DNA of 64,000 nt from Durusdinium trenchii (lineage: Eukaryota > Sar > Dinophyceae > Suessiales > Symbiodiniaceae), in assembly GCA_963970005.1 (NCBI GenBank), contig CAXAMN010001114.1:806432-870431 (forward strand). The letters run 5' to 3'. The notes below the pieces were generated by a model, which worked only from the letters and a program-made list of their open reading frames with translations, was not told where the DNA came from and made no database searches. Below, piece after piece: positions 1 through 8,910 of the stretch (positions within the stretch are counted from its first letter, which is position 1; the number at the start of each line of letters is the position of its first letter). A program made the position numbers and the translations under genes.

Positions 1-122
1 CGTTCTTTTGCACCCCAACCCAATGCCCATTCTCCTTCAGGAGGCTTTTCACTATCTGTGGGCCGAAGTTCTGCTTCATCACGTCCTGCACGCTCCGGGG
101 TAGAAAGAACCGCAAAATTTCC
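1..122 (-). CDS. Internal exon of an unknown gene, cut by the window edge
   Basis: On the reverse strand an intron ends with TTTTATAG at about 123-130 and an open frame runs to the window edge. It begins EILRFFLPRSVQDVMKQN and continues through KSLLKENGHWVGV. Codon use is regular and there is no stop. I do not recognise the family. The part around VMKQN...KSLLKENG recurs in decayed form at 391-500 and perhaps at 1623-1745, so the exon has been duplicated within the locus. The remainder of the gene lies outside the window. Confidence 0.5.
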
Positions 123-390
123 CTATAAAATGAATATACCAAAATAAGCTCCTACACAATGCCTGTCCACATCTGACCACACATACTGGCTACCATCCAG
201 TAGAAGGATGCTACATATAAATACATGTAGAAATTATATCAAATCGATCGAAAGGGATAAAACTGCAAAAGGATGCACAGGAAAGGGCATGAGGGAGCCC
301 AAAAGAAGCGTTTGTTTTCATGTTCTTTGTTATGTTTAAATCTACTCCATTACATCCCCATACTTATTCTATATCTTTCTATACTATATA

Positions 391-500
391 CCTTTGTCAC
401 TTCTCACAGCTCCCACTGCCCGTTCTCCTTCAGGAGGCTTTTCAATCTCCGTGAGACCGAGTTTGGCATCATCATGTCCTACATGCTACAGGGTCTATAT
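391..500 (-). pseudogene. Degenerate copy of the exon at 1-122
   Basis: The reverse strand reads DMMMPNSVSRRLKSLLKENG, then QWEL and a stop. It aligns in frame with DVMKQNFGPQIVKSLLKENG of the first exon. The 20 bases ctccttcaggaggcttttca are identical at 32-51 and 425-444. An upstream stop and the loss of the continuation suggest decay rather than an active alternative exon, though a short alternative exon cannot be excluded. Confidence 0.45.
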
Positions 501-599
501 ATCCAACCCGCAAAAGCTCCTACAAAATGGATGTTCCTTAGTGAACTCCTACAAAATGCCTGCCCACATCTGCCCAAGTGGTGGCGGAAAGGTGACGCG

Positions 600-1085
600 C
601 GCCAAGCAAATAGCTTACAGTAACAACATTCAACAACGCTTAACGTGCTTGACAATGTTTAAGCATCTACAATGAACACGCGTCCCAAGCTACCTGTGCG
701 CTGATCTCAAAGAGCTTGCTTATTATCGCGGCGGACTAATTACACTAGACGCGTGCCTCGATCACCTACCTCGAACTGACTCCATCCTCATCATTGTCGT
801 CATCTAGACGGACTCAGCAACAGTGCAGTGCATGATAGCTGGCAGTTGCGGCAAATCACATGGCCTCTCGGCACTGGCATTCCTTCTTGAACTCTCTTTC
901 CAGTCAGTCCCGAAGTCCGTGTCCCCTTTGCCCGCTGACCATCACCCAGAATTCACTGACCTATTCCACAGACCCTACCCTCTTAAAAGTTTGTGATGTG
1001 TTGTGATGTGCATTGCAAGCTCCAAGCTCCCTCGCTCCAAGCTCCAAGCTAGCTCCACCGCACCGCTTTCAGCTCCCAAGCCGCT
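600..1085. other. No gene seen
   Basis: Low-complexity, ordinary-looking noncoding sequence. I found no family motif and no exon with plausible splice ends on either strand. Confidence 0.4.
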
Positions 1086-1086
1086 T

Positions 1087-1136
1087 TCCTCTCCTCTCCT
1101 CTCCTCTCCTCTCCTCTCCTCTCCTCTCCTCTCCTC
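1087..1136. repeat. (TCCTC)n pentanucleotide microsatellite
   Basis: About ten uninterrupted copies of a five-base unit, strictly pyrimidine on the plus strand. Open frames crossing it are artefacts of the repeat. Confidence 0.95.
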
Positions 1137-1622
1137 ACTCCTCGTCATAGATCCTTACGAGAACTGCGACAACAGTGCATGTCAATTGGGTTGCATCGCT
1201 TCATCTTGGAATCCCAACGCAATTGAGTGATGTCTTTGGATTCTACGCACGCATCCCTGTCCCTGTCCCAAGAGGGCAACTGTACCAGGGTTACCAAGAG
1301 GGCCACAGAGTGAAAGATACTGTGAACCAAAACAGGCAAACCATGCCAAACCAAAACTTGAATAGGTTATATAAAATATTATAAAATCCTTGACTGAACA
1401 GCCCCCCAGAAATGGTTTTGCTCATGTTTTTTCATTTTCCACAGCAGCAGTCAGTGTTTATTGTCTATTAGTTATTGTTTTTTTACTCATCACTTCTCAC
1501 AAGACTATACAAGACTGCGTTTGCCTGCGTCCAGAACGCGTTTCCAACGGTGCAAACTGAGGCTCTGCGTGATCAAGTCAGTGGTTCGAAGTCTTGTTCT
1601 TGGGAAACCAAACGCAAATGGT

Positions 1623-1745
1623 GTCGCCCCAAACCCACAACAAATGTCCGCCCCTGTTCTCCTTCAGCAGGTGCATTAGATTTCACAGGCTCTGCACAAT
1701 GAAGTCCTCCATGCGCAAAGTCTAGGCCACTGGAACGCAAATGGC
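1623..1745 (-). pseudogene. Possible third decayed copy of the 1-122 exon
   Basis: The reverse strand reads DFIVQSL, a stop, then NLMHLLKENRGG. LLKEN and the spacing resemble the two copies upstream, and the plus-strand string tctccttcagcaggtgcatt recalls the shared core. Similarity is short, so this is tentative. Confidence 0.25.
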
Positions 1746-2063
1746 ACCACTCCAACTTCTAACTTCACATGGAAATCTGGGACAATGGGATAGAGTCCCT
1801 ATAAATTGAATAGTATAAAATCAATACCTGCAAAATGCATTTCCCCAAACCCGCCCAAACCCTGGAAGCCTACCACGCCCTCTGCTCCTCCAGCATCCGC
1901 ATCAGGTTGCTCGGGCTCTCCATCACTTCCTACCGGCTGCGGCTGCGTGCACGCTATATCTATATCTATATATATATATATTGGTATCTATATACATACT
2001 GTATATGGGCTTGGAATGGTTTGGGCTCATTTCGCACAAGAGTGTCAAAGTCCTCCTACAAAG

Positions 2064-2360
2064 CTAAGGTGTCTGTTTTTCTTTCCCTAGCGGTCCTGGC
2101 TCCTGCTTCACTCTCAGAAAGGGATTTCTGGGAATGATCTTTCTCTTCTTAGGTGGTGGTGTCACTTCACGTGAGGAAATGCTCATCACGGACATAGCTG
2201 GTGACAAAGCCCTCTCTTGCAGGCCACGGTCGCGCACAGGCGTTGCAACTGCTCTACGATTCCCATCGTCCGGCGCATCATCACATCTGTGCTGGTCAAA
2301 GTCAGCAAGATCTGAGGCAGGAGCATCCTGAGAAAAAACATGTTGGCAGACCACGGCAGA
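2064..2360 (-). CDS. Candidate C-terminal exon with a basic nuclear-localisation-like run
   Basis: The reverse strand has a long open stretch with ALSPAMSVMSISSREV, then the basic run TPPPKKRKIIPRNPF, ending in a stop at 2064. The PPPKKRK cluster would suit a nuclear localisation signal, but no domain is recognised. The composition (acidic and Asp-rich, then basic) looks more like protein than intron. Boundaries are not fixed. Confidence 0.35.
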   Translation of the reverse strand, partial: SAVVCQHVFSQDAPASDLADFDQHRCDDAPDDGNRRAVATPVRDRGLQERALSPAMSVMSISSREVTPPPKKRKIIPRNPFLRVKQEPGPLGKEKQTP

Positions 2361-2559
2361 CCTATTTTTTGTACATGCTGCACAGTACCGAGGGGTGTAT
2401 GCCAGTGTACGCATTACATTGCATTCCATATTTAAAAAAAACAAGACACATAAAACAATACCAGAAGGTTGAACCAGACATTTTGTAAGAACTGTGGTTT
2501 TAAAATCATTCTATAAGGACTACCTTAAGGATCCTTAAGGACCTTGCCTCCAAAATCCT

Positions 2560-3110
2560 CCAAACGCAAGTCATTCCCTCATCCATGGCGCCAAGCCACC
2601 GCTGTTTCAGAGACTGAAGCAACTGTTGTAGCCGCTTCCCAAGCGACTGCTGCACCAGGTCTCTGTTCAGCAATTCGATGTTGATCTCCGTTCTGCACGG
2701 CCTGAGCACAAAATACGCTGATTGAATCTTCCCAAAGCATTCAACAGCATCCTTTCAGATGACTGTATACAACCGAAGGAAAAACATTTCCAAACAAACG
2801 CAAAGGCCAAGGCCATCCATCGTATTGACATGGGTTGACCATTTTGTAAGCATCTAGACTGTGATAGTCATTTTATAGCAAAGATGCAACAAGATTTGTT
2901 GTAAGTGGATGAGAATGGACATATATGTGAATACTGTACTGGAAATATGACCTCTTGCTGATGTGCGCTCATACGCAACCATATGCATCCATGTGCTGAG
3001 CAAAGGCACGGCTTCCTCAAGGTCTAGTGCGGCTGCTTCCCCAGCAGCTGCTGCACTAGATCCCTGTTCAGCAATTCTATCTTCCAAAGTCCCTTGGGCT
3101 GCCACAGCCT
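2560..3110 (-). CDS. Two related exons containing ELLNRDLVQQ
   Basis: The reverse strand encodes IELLNRDLVQQSLGKRLQQL at about 2620-2690, and again, in another frame, IELLNRDLVQQLLGKQ at about 3030-3080. The nucleotide similarity extends over some 55 bases. The second stretch of the first copy (QQLLQSLKQRW) could form a coiled coil. These look like tandemly duplicated short exons, possibly of the same gene as the exons at 1-500. No known family is recognised. Confidence 0.35.
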
Positions 3111-4269
3111 GAGTCGCCTGAGCACACTCTTCAACAGACTTGAAGAAAAGAACCAAAATGATCAAAAATGGAAGAAGGCCTCCCCCCGAAAAAAAGACAG
3201 CACATAGTATAGGCATCAACAGGGCTGCCAAACAAAGCCCTTGTGAATCCTTGTGGAGCTTTGGACTCTGTGACCCAAACGTCAGTGACCTACAATGAGG
3301 TGGCCACTCTAATTTCAAGGTAAACAAATTCTACCCCTCCAATCCATCCCATCCCCTTTCTCTGCTGCAAGGTGGCTTGCCCTGACTCTTGTACAACTGG
3401 CGGCCTGCCTCCTTCAGTGGCAGCTCCAGTTGAAACTTGACCAAGGTCAACAGGCTCTGGAACAGGCTCGTCCTGAGTGCGAGGAATACGCTTAGCACAA
3501 ACTATGTTTGTATATTTGTGTGATGGAAGTGAGTGGATTACAAATGTATACAAATGTCTACTGCATTCTACTGCACTATAATAATGCCATGTCAATTAAT
3601 TTCATCTTCATAAATATTGTCTCATTATGCATCTTCGCGCGAACACTACAGAAACCTAAAGGATATGAGAGACTGATCATCAAATCTGCCGGTCTTTTCA
3701 ATTCTTCTTCACCCATTCTTCACCCAGGTCTGCTGTAAGGCAGGTGAAAAGTATCTATGGTACCTTGGCACCTCAAAGTCTTTCCGCTTTGCCTACTGTT
3801 TCAGCAGGTAGCTAGCCCTGCGTATCTTTGCAGGACTTCAACCACGCTGACAGTATTGCATGGCAAAATGAACCAGTAAAGGCAGCAGAGGATGCAAGAT
3901 CCCGGCCCCCTTGCCACCCGACGCGGCCCTGGGAAGACACAGTGCGGACATGGTACACCTTAGGCAGCCACATCAGTGGTCATATCCATACCTTGGAGAG
4001 TGGAACAACATTGGGATTGAATATTCTTACAAAATGGTTGTCCCAATATTTTGGCTTACAAAATGAAAACCCTAAAAAGATTAAACAAAAGAACCTTTTT
4101 TCAACAACAAACCAAGAGTCCTTTTTCTTGACTCTTTTGTTTTGCCTCTTCTTGAACCTATCCTGCGAGTCAAGGACGGCCAATTGCAACCATTCATCTA
4201 TATTACTGTAATCTATTTTATCTGAACATCAATATACATTATATATCATTATATATATATATATGTCTG

Positions 4270-5926
4270 TATACCTAAATAATCCGTATCCATGAACGTT
4301 TCCATATTGTTGCTTGTTTTCATCGATGAACGTGGGAAAATTAATGAAAGTGGCCTTGATCCTCTTCCGATCTGCAGGATGCAAGGTCCGCTTCAAGGTT
4401 GCCATCTCTTTGCAGTTTGTCATGACATGGGAGCACTTTGGAAGATCATGACCAAAAAGGCCCATCCATGTCACACATAGTGACCTTAGATTGCCAAAAT
4501 GCATCAAAATGCCTCAGCATTTCAACAATAGAAAACGCAAGATGCAGTTTGCACCAGTTTGCATCAATTCGGATCACAAGAAAAACACCGCATTTTATAG
4601 AAATAGAACAGGGTCCAGTCATTTTATAGATTCCCAGGGCCACTGTGTAGCTTAGGAAAACTACTAGGACAACTTCAATCAACAGAATGCTCAAAGAAAG
4701 ATATGTCATGTATATTACTTTAAAAATATAAAATATATATTTTTTTCATTTAAAAAAACATACCACCAAAACGGTTCAAAAAAATAAAAACAATTGGAAA
4801 ACACTAAAGCAAATGGAACCATATGGAGCCTAGGCGCAAAGAGAGAAATTGGATCAACCTTTTGAACTCGGTCTGCTTAAAGGCCCAGGAGCCAGACGGC
4901 TGCTCCACCAGCACACGCATGTAGCCCCGGACTTTGGTCAGAACATTCAGGAAGCAAATCTGGAATGGTCTTTTTGTAAAATATACCAAAGACTTGTCAT
5001 TTTGTAAGGGTTGTTCTTTGGATTAAACCATTCCAAAAAGAATCAAAACATATCGAAACATCATAAAACATCAATACACTATATAAACATATATAAACAA
5101 TTAAATTATAAACGTACAAAGATATACAAAAATGTTGGATTTGCCATGGTACGAAGTTGTTGTGGATGACGCGGGCCAATCTCACCTTGAAGTTTGACAA
5201 GTCTCCTGCTGGGTTCAAAGCCGACCTCTTGTGCACCGAGGCACACGCAGGGCCGTAAAGACTGCAAGGCGGGGCCGCTACAATCAACCCATCGTCGCGT
5301 AGCCTGAGGTGGGATAGTCTGTATGGAAATGTATGCAGTACATAGACGTACATAAACAATAATAATCATACATAAGTATACATAAGATTACATAAGCATA
5401 AAACATCATAAAACATAATACAGAATGAGCGTACAAGCTGCTCACATCCCATACGTAGTAGTCGCTCAAATCCAGACTTTGTGCAAATATCGTGCAGCAA
5501 ACTGTGCTTTATGTCATAGGCCATTCCTGGAATGCCAGCCTTTTGAAAAGTTTGTCGCACTTTTTGCGAACTGCTGAAAAGATCCAGTACGCCATACAAC
5601 TTCTGGGAATCCTGCATGAAAGACTTCCCCAAAGCAACAAGCTCCTGGACATGTTGGCGAGCATGGTACCACCTGGCCCGCATTGAGTTCCAGGCGCGTA
5701 TGCATGTTTACAGTGTTTATAAAATGGCCTTGTCAAGGGTTTCTACTACAAAATGAAGCCCCCACGCACTGAATCATAAACCTAGGCGCTCGTGCTCCAT
5801 GATACTGCATGTTGTGTCGTCTTTGATCGAGGGAAGCTTGCGACATGCGCCCTTGGCGCCGTCCGCAAGCAGAAGCACAAGCAGCCCCAGCGTAAGCCAA
5901 CGAACCGAGCTGCACGCACTCACCAT
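4270..5926 (-). CDS. Secretory-signal protein with a degenerate C5-methyltransferase-like fold
   Basis: The first exon (5782-5926) opens with an ATG in a good context and encodes a hydrophobic leader, RWLTLGLLVLLLADGAKG, probably a signal peptide or anchor. Later exons read GVLDLFSSSQKVRQTFQKAG (about 5400-5690), GLIVAAPPCSLYG then NFKVRLARVI (about 5145-5310), VLVEQPSGSWAFK (about 4830-4960) and TWMGLFGHDLPKCSHVM (about 4270-4495). LDLFS...AG followed by PPCS and an EQP..S motif matches, in order, the cofactor loop, the catalytic PPC and the ENP-like motifs of DNA cytosine-5 methyltransferases, though several residues are altered. From memory, similar sequences recur in Symbiodiniaceae proteomes. 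Enzyme activity is inference. The join from exon 1 to exon 2 is out of phase as I read it, so the leader could belong to a separate gene. Confidence 0.55.
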
Positions 5927-6722
5927 GGTGGTGACAGGAATTGAGCTAAATAGGATCACCAGGTTTCAAGCAGAATTTTGAGCCAAGATTCTCTGAAACA
6001 ATCTGAAACATGCATTCATTGTTCAACCCCCACTTTCCCAACCACTTGTGCAGCCAGGTGTCTAGCGTTGGCTTGTCTTTGCTGATTGCAAGCGTCCACT
6101 TCCACGTTCCCGTTTTCCTGAGCTTTTGTACGCTGTTGTTTTTTGTTTGGCTTTGTCAGCTCCATGTCCTGGTCATTTTATAAGCTATTCATTTGAACAA
6201 GTCATGTCATAAGATCCAACAGCCTACTTTCTATAATTCTAACAGCTCCAAACCATTAATTTTACAATGTTATCTCATGCACAAGTCATTTTGTAGGATT
6301 CCACATTACACGTTCAACACTTTCATATCTGTTTTGATCTGCAAGGCCAAGGCTCGTCTCGAAGTACACATGGTGATGTGACTTCCGCGAACCCTTCTGC
6401 ATATCACATCTGCTGACTCGGCTCGGTATTGCTCGGAAAACAACTGTAATCAGACCCAAGCATCGGCAAGTATATATCCACTATACAAATCTATACAAAT
6501 CTCTATAATCGAAAGAAAGATACACCACATTCTAAACAATTCTAAACATACTTCATCATGTTGTCAGTTAGAGTTTGAATCCAAGGTGCGGTACACACCC
6601 CTGTTGCGGCACCACTCAGGAGGTGGCACATCGCATACGCACGAACCTATACCGCAGAATTTTGGGAAGCCACCTGGTGGGCGTGGCATTGGACAGCGGG
6701 ATTGTTGCTTGGAGCAACAAAA

Positions 6723-6738
6723 GAGCCAAAATGGCTAC
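6723..6738 (-). other. Spliced-leader (DinoSL) core match, possible relic
   Basis: The reverse strand reads GTAGCCATTTTGGCTC, identical over 16 bases to positions 4-19 of the 22-nt dinoflagellate spliced leader as I remember it. The following bases are TT where the leader has AA, and the preceding bases do not match. Such relics arise when trans-spliced mRNA is reverse transcribed and reinserted. The downstream minus-strand sequence (6540-6720) shows no clear retrogene. It could also be chance or a decayed leader gene. Confidence 0.45.
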
Positions 6739-6918
6739 TACATGCCGGTCACCCTTGCTCCTTTGTTTAAAAAATGCACTGAAGGCCTCAAGATGTTTCC
6801 ATTACAAAGCCATACCTAATCTCTTTTTCACACCACAAGGCCAGGGCCAAGTCCTTCATAGTCTGCTCCTATCTACGCTATCTGAACGCAATCTGATCCA
6901 TTCTGATCCTCTTCATCC

Positions 6919-7218
6919 CTAGTGATCGAATGGAAAGCACTTCCTGCATAATGTAGCACAGGTGTGCTCTCCCATTCCACTGCAATCTCTCTTGCTATGC
7001 ACTTTGTTGCTCTTGCTGATGTACGCGGTGACGTCAGATCGCCGTTTGCTGCTTTTGTGACTGGCCACATTCACAAGCGGGGTTTCATCCTCCTCATCAA
7101 TCACCTTTTTTTTCACCCCATAATTTTCTTTTGCTTTGAAAAGCCAGCAGAAAGCCATCCCACCAGCCATCCCAAAGGCGAACAGCAGGAAGCAAAATAG
7201 ACCGAACTCCAAAGACAT
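6919..7218 (-). CDS. Small single-exon membrane protein with a C-terminal Cys/His motif
   Basis: A complete 99-residue frame from ATG to stop. Residues 5-26 form one hydrophobic helix (FGLFCFLLFAFGMAGGMAFC). A charged linker with DEEDE and KSSKRR follows. The end, HSKRDCSGMGEHTCATLCRK followed by CFP, has four cysteines and two histidines in a layout that could bind zinc or form disulfides. I do not recognise the family. The sequence just 5' of the ATG is CATTTTGTAGGCC, so an AG that could serve as splice acceptor lies three bases before the start. The next gene downstream (5926) is on the same strand. Confidence 0.5.
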   Translation of the reverse strand: MSLEFGLFCFLLFAFGMAGGMAFCWLFKAKENYGVKKKVIDEEDETPLVNVASHKSSKRRSDVTAYISKSNKVHSKRDCSGMGEHTCATLCRKCFPFDH

Positions 7219-7622
7219 GGCCTACAAAATGCTAGGTCCTGCTGGCAAGAAATCTTTGAGCTACAATGGCTACTAAATGCCAGGCGTGATCTCATGTACA
7301 GTCAATGTTCAGAGTCAACCTGGAAGTGATCCTAGGCATGGCTTTTTGTAGCAGCTTTATGTCTCTTACAAAATGCAAATCCTAATTAATCTTGGAAGTA
7401 GCCGAATCCTTACAAAATGCAAGTCCTGGCAAAGTTGTCTCTTACAAAATGGCATGGCCTTCCACCCAGTAAGATCACCAAATGTACCGCTACAAAATGG
7501 CTCAAAAAATACTGCTTACAAAATGACCCCTAAATTTTGATCCTAGGATACCCCATTTTGTAAGGGAAATTTCAAAGGGGATAGTTTTCTGGCACTTTCC
7601 TAGGAATGCTCTAGGCTTTGTC

Positions 7623-7850
7623 TTTTTGGGTACCTGCTTTGGTGGTGCTGGGTTGGGTCTAAATTGGTAAACCTGGGAGGTACCCAAAAAGTCGACTTTT
7701 TGGGTACCTGCTTTGGTGGTGAAGGGTTGGGTCTAAATTCTTGGGCAATGATCGGGGTTCATGCAAGAGCTGACGTCCGATGGTAAATCTGGGAGGTACC
7801 CAAAAAGTCGACTTTTTGGGTACCTGCTTTGGTCGTGCTGGGTTGGGTCT
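7623..7850. mobile_element. Tandem mini-elements with inverted ends joined by GTCGAC
   Basis: Two perfect 30-base palindromes (7679-7708 and 7795-7824, 116 bases apart) are centred on GTCGAC. Each consists of GGTACCCAAAAA, GTCGAC, and TTTTTGGGTACC. Between them, the sequence TTTTTGGGTACCTGCTTTGG is repeated at 7623, 7697 and 7813, and GGGAGGTACCCAAAAA ends each unit. So units of about 70 and 110 bases with 12-base inverted ends lie head to tail, separated by GTCGAC. This looks like a tandem of small terminal-inverted-repeat elements. No coding capacity. Confidence 0.7.
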
Positions 7851-7857
7851 GCACTCT

Positions 7858-7915
7858 TAAGGCTAAGGCTAAGGCTTAAGGCTAAGGCTAACATAGAGCA
7901 AGGCTAGCGCTAAGG
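7858..7915. repeat. AAGGCT hexamer array
   Basis: Imperfect copies of AAGGCT(T) follow the mini-elements, decaying to GCTAGCGCTAAGG. Short minisatellite; not the usual telomere unit. Confidence 0.8.
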
Positions 7916-8236
7916 TTCTATCCCTTGGGGGTCGGCGGCTGCAGGCGGTAGCCTGGTAAATAAATACTTTATGATACTTGCCTCCATGTACAGCTGAACC
8001 ACCAAGGAGCGTCACAGACTCTTGTTTTCCAAGACCCCCTCCCCTCCTGTAAGATTTGTGGCCCCTTATGAGGAGCCTATGGGAAGCACACCTGTTTGGC
8101 TAAGTCAAAGTAGTGCCATGTAGCCCCCCATTAGTTAGAGAAAGACAGAGAGAGGCCTTCAATTCATACGTACACACATACACCGATTGGAACGATTTGT
8201 GCCATGCCCTCTGCCCTCTCTCCCAAACAAACACAC

Positions 8237-8290
8237 ATGTGTATATATATATATACGGTATATACTACAGTATATATGGTAATTATATAT
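8237..8290. repeat. AT dinucleotide tract with ACAGTATATAT junctions
   Basis: An alternating TA run with short near-palindromic breaks (TACGGTATA, TACAGTATA). Similar tracts occur near 1959, 12905, 15599, 18153, 21564, 25590, 32160, 32830, 43080 and 59933. The 8.0-8.9 kb stretch around it shows no recognised exon. Confidence 0.8.
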
Positions 8291-8910
8291 TACATATGTC
8301 TCACCCATCACCTACAGCTCCGAGCAGCCACTCCGCCGGACCGAAAAGCGCCCGTGACCGAGCTACTGGTGTGAGATCTCCCGAGATCGCGTGCTTGGCG
8401 TTCCGGCACACGCGCCTTGCGAGGCGGTTTCCAGCGCCCGTCACGTGTCTCAAGCGAAGGCGCGCGTGGTTGAGTGAGAAGCACACTAAAATCATGTGAC
8501 CATTGCAAGAATAGTCTCGCCAAGGGTGCTAAGGCTGCAATTGCATGAAATACGACGTAGCTGATGTCCACCCAAAACGTGTCCATTCTACGGTGACCCT
8601 GTGCCAATGCAAAGGATTTTGGCAAGGGCCTCATCACTCAGACTAGAACTGAAAGGTGAAACATGAAACAAGAGTGACAAGCCTCAGAAAACGCTGGGGA
8701 GTATGAGCTTCTTTTACTCAAGTGCCTTTCTTCAAGGCGCTGGGTCTTTCTTGAGGTTTACAACACTGCCTTCAACAGGGTGCCATATGGGCTTGGGCCT
8801 GTGCCACACACCCCATGGACCCATGGATGTTAAACCCTAGCCACCCCATACTTGCCACCGCCGCACTCACCGCATGCCACATGAGAAATATGTTAACTCG
8901 GATAAGTTAC

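Larger units (their letters stand above)
520..7564. repeat. Dispersed CTTACAAAATG / CATTTTGTAAG motif cluster
   Basis: A motif of the form C(T)TACAAAATG, in either orientation, occurs about sixteen times between 520 and 7564: near 520, 549, 2481, 2842, 4028, 4057, 4998, 5745, 6286, 7222, 7369, 7410, 7442, 7491, 7515 and 7554. Looser TTATAAAATG forms lie between. The rest of the window has only one or two. Copies sit in introns and intergenic DNA, several directly at intron ends or beside a start codon. The pair at 7515-7525 and 7554-7564 is inverted around a 28-base spacer and could fold. The motif may be the end of a small mobile element or a splice-associated sequence; its nature is unknown. 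Confidence 0.6.

Noticed and set aside
1087..1136. Possible polypyrimidine splicing signal
   Set aside because: It is on the plus strand, opposite to the genes, and is a plain microsatellite.
8113..8499. Plus-strand frame of 128 codons
   Set aside because: Contains a TA tract and a GC-rich part open on both strands; no family motif.
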